Assembly: GCF_029688735.1 (NCBI RefSeq)
Contig: NZ_JARULD010000002.1
Span: 744,001-808,000, forward strand
Length of the DNA stretch: 64,000 bases
Origin: Qipengyuania flavescens
Lineage (GTDB): Bacteria; Pseudomonadota; Alphaproteobacteria; Sphingomonadales; Sphingomonadaceae
Direction of reading: 5' to 3'
Positions 45,063 through 54,150 of the stretch are shown here, piece by piece (position 1 is the first letter of the stretch; every line of letters begins with the position of its first letter). Under the pieces are notes generated by a model. That model made no database searches, was not told the origin of the DNA, and saw nothing but the letters and a program-made list of their open reading frames with translations. The position numbers and the translations under genes were made by a program.

Positions 45063-47399
45063 CTACTTCTTGCGGCCCCGATGGCGGATGTTGCCCGGCC
45101 GCCCCCGCTTGCCCTGATCGTGCTTCTGGCGTGGTGCGCCCTTGCCTTTCTTGGACCCGTTCTTGGGAGCCCCCTTGCGCTGGTGCGAGCGCTTCTTCGG
45201 CTCGGCGCGATTACCGCGACTTTCGACACCATGCCCGTCGCTGTCGGGCACTTCGAACTTGAGCGCACCGGTCAGCGCATTGGCCTCGGCCAGCTTCAGC
45301 TTCAGCCGGTCGCCAACGGCGTATTCGGTGCCGCTCTTCTCGCCGACCAGCTTCTGGGCCTTCTCGTCGTAAGTGAAATATTCTCGGCCCAGCGTGCTGA
45401 CCGGGACCAGCCCGTCGCCGCCGAGCTTGTCGATGGTGGCAAAGAAGCCGAAGCCCTGTACGCCGGTAATCCGCGTGTCGAAGGTCTCGCCGACACGGCC
45501 CGAGAGCCATGCCGCGACATAGCGGTCGATCGTATCGCGCTCCGCCTCCATGGCGCGCCGTTCGGTCTGGCTGATGGCATCGGTGATCTGGCTGAGCGCG
45601 GTCTTGTCGCGATCGGACAGACCCGAGCCTTCCGGCAGGTCCAGCTTCGGCTTCGGCTTCGGTTGCTCGAGCTTGTAGGCATCGACCAGCGCGCGGTGGA
45701 CCAGCAGGTCGGCATAGCGGCGTATCGGCGAGGTGAAGTGCGCATAGCTGCCCAGCGCGAGGCCGAAGTGACCCGCATTGGCGGGCCCGTAATAGGCCTG
45801 TGTCTGGCTGCGCAGCACCGCTTCCATGATCAGCGCCTTTTCCGCCGGATCGGAAATGTCCTTCATCATGCGATTGAAGAGGCCCGGGGTGATCACCTGC
45901 CCCATGGCGAACTTGCGACCCTGGCTGGCCAGATATTCCTTGAACGCGAGTAGCTTCTCGCGGCTCGGGGTTTCGTGGACCCGGTACACGACTGGCGCGT
46001 TCTTCGCCTCCAGTGCCTTGGCTGCGGCGACGTTAGCTGCAATCATGAAGTCCTCGACGACGCGGTGCGCATCGAGCCGTTCGCGCACGGCGATTTCTTC
46101 GATCACGCCGTCGTCGTTCAGCTTCACCTGCCGTTCGGGCAAGTCGAGATCGAGCGGGTCGCGCGCCTCGCGGGCCTCGTAGAGCAGTTTCCAAGCGCCC
46201 CACAGGTTCGTGAGGTATTCCGGCGCATCGCCGGCATCGATGGCCGCCTGCGCGTCCTCGTAAGCGATGTTCTTCGCCAGCCGCACGATGGCGCGGGTAA
46301 AGCGCCAATCGGTGACCTTGCCCTCGGGCGAGATGCGGATGTGGCAGGCCATGGCCGCACGGTCGACATCCTGTTTCAGGCTGCAAACGTCGGCGCTCAA
46401 CACCTCCGGCAGCATGGGCACGACCCGGTCGGGGAAATAGACCGAATTGCCGCGCTTCCTCGCCTCGCGGTCGAGCTGGCTGCCCGGGCGCACGTAATAG
46501 CTGACATCGGCAATCGCGATGATGGCCCGGTAGCCGCCCTTGCCGTCGGGCTCGGCCCAGATGGCATCGTCGTGGTCGCGCGCGTCGGCGGGGTCGATTG
46601 CGACAATGGGGACATCGCGCAGGTCTTCGCGATGCTCGTCGCTAAGCGGCAGATCGACCGCACGCTCCGCCTCTTCGATGACTTCGCGCGGGAAAATATG
46701 CGGGATGCCGTGCTTGGCGATGGCGATCAGGCTGAAGGCCTTGGGCGCCAGCGGATCGCCGACGACCTCGACCACTTTGACCTTGGAGCGCGGCGATTTT
46801 CCCATGCGCTCGGCCAGCACCAGCTCGCCGACCTCGGCCTCGCCGACATCGCCGATGGGCGAGGAATCGCGCACCTTCTTGTCGACCGGCGCGAGCCAGT
46901 AATTCCCGCTGCCGTCCTTCTCGACCACGCCCATCAGGCCTTCTGTGCGGGCGGGCAGCTTCTTGATCGGCGTCGCGCGCCAGCCGCGTTCGGTTTCCTC
47001 GTTACGCGCAAGAATGCGATCGCCGCGCTTGAGCGCAGCCATCTTCCTGCTTTCCTTGACCATGAGGCGCGGCGGCTTTTCCTTGCTGTCGGGCGCCCAA
47101 TTTTCAGGCTCCGCAACCGTTTCACCGTCCTCGATCGCAACGATCTTCAGTACGGTGACCTTCGGCACGCCGCCCATGCGGTGATAGGCGGTGCGCTTGC
47201 CGTCGATCAGGCCTTCTTCGGCCATGTCCTTGAGGCGCTTCTTCAGCGCGATCTTCTCCTGCCCCTTGAGGCCGAACGCCTTGGCAATCTCCCGCTTGCC
47301 GGCGGGCGTCTCGGAGGTCTGGATGAATTCGAGTATCTGTTCGTTGCTCGGCAGGCCCTTAGGCTTCCGATGTTTGTTCTGTTTTGTCATGCGCGCCAT
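45063..47399 (-). CDS. rnr: Ribonuclease R
   Basis: A 778-residue 3'-5' exoribonuclease that degrades structured RNA. After an N-terminal winged-helix region, two cold-shock-like domains lead to the RNB catalytic domain with IDPADARDHDDAIW (metal-binding aspartates) and YAHFTSPIRRYADLLVHR; an S1 domain (VGETFDTRITGVQGFGFFA) follows, and the C-terminus is very basic (RNRAEPKKRSHQRKGAPKN and more), typical of RNase R. ATG codons at 47399 and 47390 are both possible. 12 nt after the M28 peptidase gene. Confidence 0.96.
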   Translation of the reverse strand: MARMTKQNKHRKPKGLPSNEQILEFIQTSETPAGKREIAKAFGLKGQEKIALKKRLKDMAEEGLIDGKRTAYHRMGGVPKVTVLKIVAIEDGETVAEPENWAPDSKEKPPRLMVKESRKMAALKRGDRILARNEETERGWRATPIKKLPARTEGLMGVVEKDGSGNYWLAPVDKKVRDSSPIGDVGEAEVGELVLAERMGKSPRSKVKVVEVVGDPLAPKAFSLIAIAKHGIPHIFPREVIEEAERAVDLPLSDEHREDLRDVPIVAIDPADARDHDDAIWAEPDGKGGYRAIIAIADVSYYVRPGSQLDREARKRGNSVYFPDRVVPMLPEVLSADVCSLKQDVDRAAMACHIRISPEGKVTDWRFTRAIVRLAKNIAYEDAQAAIDAGDAPEYLTNLWGAWKLLYEAREARDPLDLDLPERQVKLNDDGVIEEIAVRERLDAHRVVEDFMIAANVAAAKALEAKNAPVVYRVHETPSREKLLAFKEYLASQGRKFAMGQVITPGLFNRMMKDISDPAEKALIMEAVLRSQTQAYYGPANAGHFGLALGSYAHFTSPIRRYADLLVHRALVDAYKLEQPKPKPKLDLPEGSGLSDRDKTALSQITDAISQTERRAMEAERDTIDRYVAAWLSGRVGETFDTRITGVQGFGFFATIDKLGGDGLVPVSTLGREYFTYDEKAQKLVGEKSGTEYAVGDRLKLKLAEANALTGALKFEVPDSDGHGVESRGNRAEPKKRSHQRKGAPKNGSKKGKGAPRQKHDQGKRGRPGNIRHRGRKK

Positions 47400-47411
47400 A
47401 TGGGGATGGGC

Positions 47412-48761
47412 TTACTCGGTTTCATCCTCTTCCACCGGGATCGGGGCGAATTGGCCTGCCGGGACAGCGCTGGAGACCGGGCTGCGCGACCCGTCGGCAC
47501 CGGTAGCACTGACTCCGAAAATCCAGTCGTCGCCGCGCACGCCTTCCAGCCTGGCATTGGTCGCGACGATATTCTCGATCACCGGCTCTTCGCGCCAATA
47601 GGCTTCATCGGTGCGGCGCTGCCACACGGTGTAGCCGACAGCGCCCGGGACCTCGCTCCACGCGATGTCGGTGTAGGTTTGCACGGCGGCTTCCGCAGTT
47701 GAGGCTGGTGGGGCAGGGGTTCGAGCAAGTTTGTCGAGTGCGCGGATGTTGAACTGCGTCACCTTGGCGAGATAGGCGAAGTCCATCTCGTCCGCCGTGT
47801 CGCCATAGACGGTTCCGCTTTCGGTCCGCAGGTCCTGGTGCTGATGCTCGTAATCCTCGACCGCCACGGCGATGCGGATGGCGGGAAAGCCCTTCTCCAT
47901 GAACGGAATCTGGTCCCCGCCGCGCCCCATGCGGTCGACCCGCCAGATCTGGCGCACGTCGAGCCCGCCCTCGGTCTCGTCGGCGACATTGTCGAGCCAG
48001 CGCGAAAGGTTGCGGCTCGGGCTATCGTTCTCTCCGCCCTCGCGGCGCTGGGCGGCGCGGACGGCGTCGGTCAGATCGGCGCGCGGGCCTTCGGAGAACA
48101 CGCGGACGTGGTCGGGATCGCAATAGCCGTCGCTGCCGCAGCTATTGCCGACCACGTCGTTGTTAAGCACGGCCTTGACCTGCCAGCCCTGCTCTTCGGC
48201 ATAGTCCGCCATCAGGCGTCCGCCGTAGAGCCCCTGCTCCTCGCCCGAGAGCAGCGCATAGACGATGGTGACCGGATAGCTGTTTTTGGCGAGCTGGCGC
48301 GCAGCTTCGAGGACCAGCACCGTACCGGAGCCATCGTCATTTGCGCCTGGCGCATCGCTTTCCCAGTCCATCGCATCGGTGACGCGGCTGTCGATATGCG
48401 CCTGCACGATGACGACCTCGTTAGGCCGCTCGGTCCCGCGCTGGATCGCGACGGCGTTGCGGATGCGCGTCGGGCGCGGCAAGCGGCGGCCCTCTTCGAT
48501 GCGTTCGGGCGCAACCATCGTCAGGCAACCGCCGCAGCTTTCGGAAATGCGGCCGAATTCGGCCAGCCCCCAGTCGACTGCCGCACCGATGCCGCGCTCC
48601 GGATTGTCCTGCTCCGACAGCGTGTGGCGGGTGCCGAAGCCGACCAGCGTGTCGATATCCGCTCGCAGGCGCTCCTGCGAGACGTCGGCAGCAGGATCAG
48701 CCCCCTGCGCGGCGAGCGGTGTGGTGGCAAGGAGGGCGGCGAACAGGGAGAGTTTTTTCAT
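47412..48761 (-). CDS. Secreted M28-family metallopeptidase
   Basis: A 449-residue exported zinc aminopeptidase-like protein. The signal peptide covers residues 1-19 (LFAALLATTPLAAQG). Di-zinc ligands appear in IVQAHIDSR (His-x-Asp), GANDDGSGT (bridging Asp), LSGEEQGLYG (general-base Glu and ligand), NNDVVGNS and a late His in YEHQHQD. The C-terminal about 95 residues (from AVQTYTDIAWSEVPGAVGYTVWQRR) look like a fibronectin type III-like domain. It probably cleaves peptides in the periplasm or outside. 37 nt after proS on the same strand. Confidence 0.88.
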   Translation of the reverse strand: MKKLSLFAALLATTPLAAQGADPAADVSQERLRADIDTLVGFGTRHTLSEQDNPERGIGAAVDWGLAEFGRISESCGGCLTMVAPERIEEGRRLPRPTRIRNAVAIQRGTERPNEVVIVQAHIDSRVTDAMDWESDAPGANDDGSGTVLVLEAARQLAKNSYPVTIVYALLSGEEQGLYGGRLMADYAEEQGWQVKAVLNNDVVGNSCGSDGYCDPDHVRVFSEGPRADLTDAVRAAQRREGGENDSPSRNLSRWLDNVADETEGGLDVRQIWRVDRMGRGGDQIPFMEKGFPAIRIAVAVEDYEHQHQDLRTESGTVYGDTADEMDFAYLAKVTQFNIRALDKLARTPAPPASTAEAAVQTYTDIAWSEVPGAVGYTVWQRRTDEAYWREEPVIENIVATNARLEGVRGDDWIFGVSATGADGSRSPVSSAVPAGQFAPIPVEEDETE

Positions 48762-48798
48762 GGCCGAAGCTCTCGGCCAAACGCGTCGTCAAATCAAG

Positions 48799-50340
48799 CT
48801 AGTAAGCCTTCGCCAGCAGGACGCGCTCGACAGCCGGTTCGCCAGTAAAGATGCACGCCCCATCGACCGGCGCGGCGTCCATCGGCAAATTGCGGATCGT
48901 CAGCTTGTGCTCCTTGAGCCGCTCGACCACCTTTTCCAGCGCTTCTCCGGTCGGTTTGGACCACTGGACCTCGACCCAGCCGGGATATTTCGACGCTGCG
49001 AAATGCTGCTCGACTTGGGCGAATTCAGTGACACCGCGCGTTATGTTCTCGTTGCGCCGTTCCCCGGCCGCCGTCAGAAGCGATGCCTGCATGTCGGCGA
49101 GAATGTCCGGCACCGTCTGACCGGCAACCTCGCGAGTGGGCGTCTGGAAAGCAGGCTTGCCGCTCTCTGCGTCCCATAGGCGGTCGCGGCGAAGCAGGCT
49201 GACGACGCCATTGTCCATGTCGCGGCCGCCGACCTCGATGATCACAGGCGCGCCCTTGCGGACGTAATCCCAACGCTTGGCCGCGGCCTTGCCCGGACGT
49301 GTGTCGAGCAGGACCCGCAGCGGCTCGCCCAGCACATGCTGACTGGCGAGCGTTGCGCGCAGAGCTTCGCAATAGTCGATCAGCGCTTCGTCTTCGGGCT
49401 TGTCGCGCAGCATCGGCAGGATGACGACCTGCTGGGGCGCGATCTTCGGCGGCAAGCAGAGGCCGTCGTCATCGCCATGCGTCATGATGACGCCGCCGAC
49501 CATGCGGGTCGAAACGCCCCAGCTGGTGGTGTGGCAAAGGCTTTCGCTGCCTTCCCTGTTCTGGAACTTGATGCCGGAGGCCTGCGAGAAATTGGTGCCC
49601 AGATAGTGGCTGGTGCCAGCCTGCAAGGCCTTGCCGTCCTGCATCATCGCCTCGATCGACCAGGTTTCGACCGCACCGGGGAAACGCTCGTTCTCGGGCT
49701 TTTCTCCCGCTACGACAGCCAGAGCGAGATCTTCGTCGGCGAAGGCCCGATAGACTTCGAGCATCCGCAGCGTGTGCTCCTTCGCCTCGGCTTCGTCGGC
49801 ATGGGCCGTGTGGCCCTCCTGCCATAGGAATTCGCTGGTGCGCAGGAACATGCGGGTGCGCATTTCCCAGCGCACGACGTTCGCCCACTGGTTGAGCTTG
49901 AGCGGCAAATCCCGCCAGCTCTGCACCCAGCGCGCCATCGCATCGCCAATGATGGTTTCGGACGTTGGCCGCACGACCAGCGGCTCTTCCAGCTTGGCTT
50001 CGGGATCGGGGATCAGCCCTCCGTCCTTGCCCGCGATCAGGCGATGGTGCGTGACGACAGCCATTTCCTTGGCGAACCCTTCGACATGCTCCGCCTCGCG
50101 TTCGAAATTCGAGAGCGGGATGAAGATAGGGAAATAGGCATTGTCGTGCCCGGTCGCCTTGATGCGGTCGTCGAGCAGGCGCTGCATGCGCTCCCATATG
50201 CCATAGCCCCACGGACGGATGACCATGCAGCCGCGCACGCCCGATTCCTCGGCCATTTCGGCAGCGGAGATGACTTCCTGATACCAGGCTGCGAAATCGT
50301 CGGCGCGCTTGGTGTTCAGGGCATGGCGGATCTGGGCCAC
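48799..50340 (-). CDS. proS: Prolyl-tRNA synthetase (archaeal/eukaryotic type)
   Basis: A 513-residue class II synthetase. The sequence belongs to the archaeal/eukaryotic-like ProRS group, not the usual proteobacterial form: GVRGCMVIRPWGYGIWERMQ, EEPLVVRPTSETIIGDAMA, RWEMRTRMFLRTSEFLWQEG and GTSHYLGTNFSQASGIKF. It lacks the bacterial INS editing domain, has the added C-terminal domain, and ends in Tyr (LLAKAY) as that group does, although the zinc-binding cysteines are largely missing (one Cys in ACIFTG). The start is GTG at 50340. 47 nt after phaR. Confidence 0.94.
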   Translation of the reverse strand: MAQIRHALNTKRADDFAAWYQEVISAAEMAEESGVRGCMVIRPWGYGIWERMQRLLDDRIKATGHDNAYFPIFIPLSNFEREAEHVEGFAKEMAVVTHHRLIAGKDGGLIPDPEAKLEEPLVVRPTSETIIGDAMARWVQSWRDLPLKLNQWANVVRWEMRTRMFLRTSEFLWQEGHTAHADEAEAKEHTLRMLEVYRAFADEDLALAVVAGEKPENERFPGAVETWSIEAMMQDGKALQAGTSHYLGTNFSQASGIKFQNREGSESLCHTTSWGVSTRMVGGVIMTHGDDDGLCLPPKIAPQQVVILPMLRDKPEDEALIDYCEALRATLASQHVLGEPLRVLLDTRPGKAAAKRWDYVRKGAPVIIEVGGRDMDNGVVSLLRRDRLWDAESGKPAFQTPTREVAGQTVPDILADMQASLLTAAGERRNENITRGVTEFAQVEQHFAASKYPGWVEVQWSKPTGEALEKVVERLKEHKLTIRNLPMDAAPVDGACIFTGEPAVERVLLAKAY

Positions 50341-50387
50341 GGGCGTTCCTCGGGAGCTATGGTGGAAAGGCGCGGGGGCCGATGCCG

Positions 50388-50942
50388 CTATTTCGACAGT
50401 TCGTCCAGCTTCTTCTGCATGGCCGCCATCTGCTCGCGCATCTGGGCGAGTTCGTCGGTCTGCTCCGGTTTGGCATTCTTCGCGCCGGTCTTGCGGGTGC
50501 CGGGAATGAAAGCTTCCGCGGCGTTCTGCATCATCTTGAAATTGGCCTCCGCCATCTTGGCGAGCGGATTGGCCTCGATGCCCTTGGCGAAGGCTGCCTG
50601 TAGCTGTTCGCGGTTCTTGCGGAAGTTCGTCATGCTCGCTTCGAGATAGCTCGGCATCATCGACTGCATCGAATTCCCGTACATGCTGATGAGATCGCGC
50701 AGGAAGCTGACCGGCAGCATCTGCGTGCCATGGCTTTCTTCCTCGACGATGATCTGCGTCAGGATGGTGTGGGTAATGTCGTCCCCGCTCTTCGCGTCGA
50801 GCACCTGGAAATCGACATTCTCACGGACCATCTTCGCCAGATCGTCGAGCGTGATGTAGCTGCTGGTGTCGGTGTTGTAGAGCCGCCGGTTGGCGTATTT
50901 CTTGATGATGATCGGCTCGCCGTCTGCGGTACGCTTGGCCAT
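50388..50942 (-). CDS. phaR: Polyhydroxyalkanoate synthesis repressor PhaR
   Basis: A 184-residue regulator. The N-terminal PHB/PHA accumulation regulator DNA-binding domain (IIIKKYANRRLYNTDTSSYI, LDDLAKMVRENVDFQVLDAKSG-type stretch) is followed by GDDITHTILTQIIVEEES and the granule-associated domain with YGNSMQSMMPSYLE. The C-terminal helix QMREQMAAMQKKLDEL is probably a coiled coil. PhaR binds PHA granules and represses phasin genes; no pha synthase or phasin gene lies in this window. Confidence 0.92.
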   Translation of the reverse strand: MAKRTADGEPIIIKKYANRRLYNTDTSSYITLDDLAKMVRENVDFQVLDAKSGDDITHTILTQIIVEEESHGTQMLPVSFLRDLISMYGNSMQSMMPSYLEASMTNFRKNREQLQAAFAKGIEANPLAKMAEANFKMMQNAAEAFIPGTRKTGAKNAKPEQTDELAQMREQMAAMQKKLDELSK

Positions 50943-51021
50943 CCTTGCATGCTCCCCGGATTGTGCAGTGCAGAGGAAGGCTTAGCACGTGCAAAAACGG
51001 CAGCGCAACATGACGCAAAGG

Positions 51022-52056
51022 TCAACCGAAGCGGCGTCCCAGAACGGTCAACAATTCATACTGCGAAAGAGAGGTTTGCCGCGCAGCATCGGGCAGGTGG
51101 TAGGGTAGCGAGACCCAGTCCCCCTCGCCGATCCCGGAAGCGTCGGTGAGGTCCAGGACGATCATGTCCATCGACACCTTGCCGAGGATTGGAAGGCGCT
51201 TGCCGTCGACCTCGAAATGGGCTCCGGCCCAGTTGCGCAGAATCCCGTCGGCATAGCCTAGCGAAACGACGCCGACACGCATCGTTGAAGGGGCCGTGAA
51301 GGTTGCGTTGTAGCCGACGCTTTCGCCCGCTCCGATCTGCCGGGTTTGGATTATCCTCGCTTGCGGATAGGCGACCTGCTGGATACCATCGGCAAGTTCC
51401 GATCGCGGGATCCCGCCATAGAGAGCAAGCCCGGGGCGCGTCAGATCGAATGAGAAGTCGTTTCCGAGCGCCACGCCCGCGCTGTTGGCCAGGCTGGTCT
51501 CGCGATGCGCAACCTTGCCCATGACTTCGCGAAATGCACCGAGCTGGACCGGGTTCTTGTCGCTGTCTTCATCGGCACAGGCGAGATGGCTCATCAGGAC
51601 TTCGACCGATAAAGCCTGAATTGCAGGGTCGTTCACCTCGTAGGGCGAAATGCCGAGGCGATTGATGCCGGTGTCCACCATCAGATGGCAGGGATAACCG
51701 CCGTTTTCGGTCCAGATTTGCGCCTGCCTTACGCTGTCAATGACTGGCCGCACGCCGGTGGCTCTGGCGTAGTCTGCCTCCGCGGCAGAGCCGACGCCGT
51801 GCAGCACCGCGATTTGTTCTGCAGGTACATGTTTTAGAACCGCGGGGACCTCGGACCAATGCGCAACGAAAAAGTCCCGGCACCCCGAATTGCGCAGGAC
51901 CGGTACGCAGGTATTCACGCCAAGACCGTAGCAATCCGCTTTCACCGCCGCGCCCGCCCTCGCCGAGCCCGACAGACGGTCGAGCGCGCGCCAGTTATGG
52001 GCGAGCGCATCCTCGTCGATATGCAGCCGCAGGGTCGGCGGAGGCAGGTCAGCCAT
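51022..52056 (-). CDS. alr: Alanine racemase
   Basis: A 344-residue PLP enzyme making D-alanine for peptidoglycan. The PLP lysine lies in AGAAVKADCYGLGV near residue 40; the second catalytic residue is the Tyr in ESVGYNATF; HLMVDTGINRLGI and LTRPGLALYGG are family motifs. I set the start at ATG 52056 (MADLPPPTLRLHIDE), overlapping the transporter stop by 8 nt. The upstream open extension runs inside the transporter gene. Confidence 0.93.
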   Translation of the reverse strand: MADLPPPTLRLHIDEDALAHNWRALDRLSGSARAGAAVKADCYGLGVNTCVPVLRNSGCRDFFVAHWSEVPAVLKHVPAEQIAVLHGVGSAAEADYARATGVRPVIDSVRQAQIWTENGGYPCHLMVDTGINRLGISPYEVNDPAIQALSVEVLMSHLACADEDSDKNPVQLGAFREVMGKVAHRETSLANSAGVALGNDFSFDLTRPGLALYGGIPRSELADGIQQVAYPQARIIQTRQIGAGESVGYNATFTAPSTMRVGVVSLGYADGILRNWAGAHFEVDGKRLPILGKVSMDMIVLDLTDASGIGEGDWVSLPYHLPDAARQTSLSQYELLTVLGRRFG

Positions 52057-53668
52057 GCGCGTCTTCGAAGTCTTTCGGCGGGCCGTCGGGAATGCCCCAC
52101 CACGCGACCAACAACCCGAATGCCACAACCGCGATCGTGTACCAAAGCCCGGAATAGGCGTTACCCGTCATGGCCACGATATAGCCTGCGATCAGCGGCA
52201 GGAAGCCGCCGAGATAGCCTGCGCCGATGTGGTAGGGGATGGATATCGAACTATAGCGAATCTTGGCCGGAAACATCTCGCACAGCAGCGCCGCGACCGA
52301 GCCGTAGGTCAGGGCCGAAAGCATGCCGAGAACCAGCAGAAGTACGATGATCCCGATGATGCTTGTCGTCGGCGGGGTCTGCCGCTCGAAATTGTAGCCC
52401 TGCTCTTCCAGCCAACCCTGGATCGTCGCCCGGCGGTCGCTGTCGCCGACCCCGGCGTACTCATAGGGCTGCGAACCGATCGCGACCGATTGGGCAGAGC
52501 CCGCCCCGATGTCGTAGGGCACCCCTAGCGCCGTGAGATCCTGCAAAACCCGGCCGCAACTGCTCGCCTGCACTTCGGCGAAGGGATCGTAATCGCAAGC
52601 TTCGCCCGTCACCACGACCGGGGCAGCCTCCGCGCTGGCATTCAGGCCCGGATTGGCGAGCGCTCCGATGCCCCAGAACACGGGAAACAGAAGCAACAGC
52701 GAAAGGGCGGCGCCGATGATGATCGGCTTCTTGCGCCCCACCCTGTCGGACCATTTGCCGACCACGAGGTAGAACCCCATCGATATCGAACCGGCGATAA
52801 GCAGCATCCATTCGACGACATTCTCGTCGACGCGCATGGGGCCGCGCAGGAACGAAAGGCCGGAAAAGAAGGCTGTGTACCAGATCGTTGTCAGGACGCC
52901 GGTAATGCCGAACAGAGCCACGAAAATGCGCTTGCCGTTGCCGGGATAAGTCAGGCTTTCCTTAAACGGATTGGCGGAGGTCTCGCCGGCCTCTTTCATC
53001 GCCTGGAACACCGGGCTTTCGGACAGCTTTAAACGCATCCAGAGCGAAATGCCGAGGAGGACGATCGAGAGCAGGAACGGGATGCGCCAGCCCCAGGCCG
53101 CGAAATCGTCTGCCGGGATGAACGCGCGGCACGCGATGACCACGATGATCGAAAGCACGAAGCCGCCGACCACGCTGGCCTGGATGAAACTGGTGTAGAA
53201 GCCGCGTTTTTCGGGCGGTGCATGCTCCGCGACATAGATTGCCGCGCCGCCATATTCGCCGCCCAGCGCAAGGCCTTGCAGGATACGCAGGCCAATCACG
53301 ATGATCGGCGCAACGATCCCGATGCTTGCCGCGCTGGGGATCAGACCCACGCCGGCAGTCGCCACGCCCATCAACGTGACGGTCACGAGGAAGGTGTATT
53401 TGCGCCCCAGCCTGTCGCCAAGAAAGCCGAACAGGATCGCGCCAAGCGGACGGAAGCCGAAGCCGACGGCAAAGCCAGCCCACACGAGGAGGATTTCGAG
53501 GGTCTCGTTATCGCTGGGAAAGAAGGCCGCGCCGATCAGCGCAGCGAGAGTACCGTAGATGAAAAAGTCGTACCACTCGAAGATGGTCCCCGCCGAACTC
53601 GCTGCGATCACGAGGCGGATTTCCTTGTCGGTCGGTTCCCTTTGCAAGGCGGTTGTGCCCCCGGACAT
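52049..53668 (-). CDS. MFS transporter, metabolite:H+ symporter (MHS/ProP-like) family
   Basis: A 539-residue, 12-helix transporter. The start IAASSAGTIFEWYDFFIYGT and loops GDRLGRKYTFL and LRILQGLALGGEYGGAAIYVAEHAP are typical for the MHS group that imports organic acids, betaines or sugars. Between helices about 9 and 10 (residues about 345-440) is an inserted hydrophilic segment of about 100 residues with Cys at EACDYDPF and SSCGRVL, likely periplasmic. The substrate is unknown. It precedes alr with an 8-nt overlap, so both are probably co-expressed. Confidence 0.85.
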   Translation of the reverse strand: MSGGTTALQREPTDKEIRLVIAASSAGTIFEWYDFFIYGTLAALIGAAFFPSDNETLEILLVWAGFAVGFGFRPLGAILFGFLGDRLGRKYTFLVTVTLMGVATAGVGLIPSAASIGIVAPIIVIGLRILQGLALGGEYGGAAIYVAEHAPPEKRGFYTSFIQASVVGGFVLSIIVVIACRAFIPADDFAAWGWRIPFLLSIVLLGISLWMRLKLSESPVFQAMKEAGETSANPFKESLTYPGNGKRIFVALFGITGVLTTIWYTAFFSGLSFLRGPMRVDENVVEWMLLIAGSISMGFYLVVGKWSDRVGRKKPIIIGAALSLLLLFPVFWGIGALANPGLNASAEAAPVVVTGEACDYDPFAEVQASSCGRVLQDLTALGVPYDIGAGSAQSVAIGSQPYEYAGVGDSDRRATIQGWLEEQGYNFERQTPPTTSIIGIIVLLLVLGMLSALTYGSVAALLCEMFPAKIRYSSISIPYHIGAGYLGGFLPLIAGYIVAMTGNAYSGLWYTIAVVAFGLLVAWWGIPDGPPKDFEDAHG

Positions 53669-53709
53669 GCGTCGCTCCCCAATTGCCCTTTAGCGCTGTT
53701 TGCCCGAGT

Positions 53710-54150
53710 TTAGCGGGAGGCTGTTTCCTTGGAAAGCGCGTCCAGCGCAGCTCTCCACGGCAAGAGGATCGCTTCGTGACGGCCTTGATGCGGCAGCGCC
53801 GGTTCGAGCATGCCTAGGCGCGGCCAGTCCGGCAGCTCGCCCCCAGACGACAACCACGCGGCGATGCTCCGCTCCGCCGCCTCCAGGTCTGCGAAGTTCC
53901 TGCCGACTGCGTCGCCCGCAAAGATCGCCGCAGCTGCCTGGCCGACCGCGCAGGCACTCACCTTCATGCCGACACTGGATATCGCGCCAGCGCCATCGAT
54001 TGTGCAACCGATCGCCAGCGTGCTTCCGCAGGTGCGCGAACGCACTTCACCAGAATGCGGCGCGTGAGGATCGAGAGGAATATCCGCCAGCTCGACCGCG
54101 AGAGCCAGAAGTTGCGGGGAGTAAAGCGTAGTCCGCGCTGGCGCCGTCAT
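53710..54150 (-). CDS. NifU/IscU-like Fe-S scaffold-family protein
   Basis: A 146-residue protein similar to the N-terminal domain of NifU/IscU. Cys41 (SRTCGSTLAI) and Cys67 (VSACAVGQAAAA) fall at scaffold positions. At the third ligand position the sequence GRHEAILLPWRA has no Cys, so cluster binding may differ from IscU. Such divergent scaffolds are frequent in alphaproteobacteria and their role is unclear. ATG 54150 overlaps the cvpA stop by 4 nt. Confidence 0.78.
   Translation of the reverse strand: MTAPARTTLYSPQLLALAVELADIPLDPHAPHSGEVRSRTCGSTLAIGCTIDGAGAISSVGMKVSACAVGQAAAAIFAGDAVGRNFADLEAAERSIAAWLSSGGELPDWPRLGMLEPALPHQGRHEAILLPWRAALDALSKETASR

Noticed and set aside
45975-47702. 575-codon frame antisense to rnr
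   Set aside because: Antisense artefact; RNase R catalytic motifs are on the minus strand.
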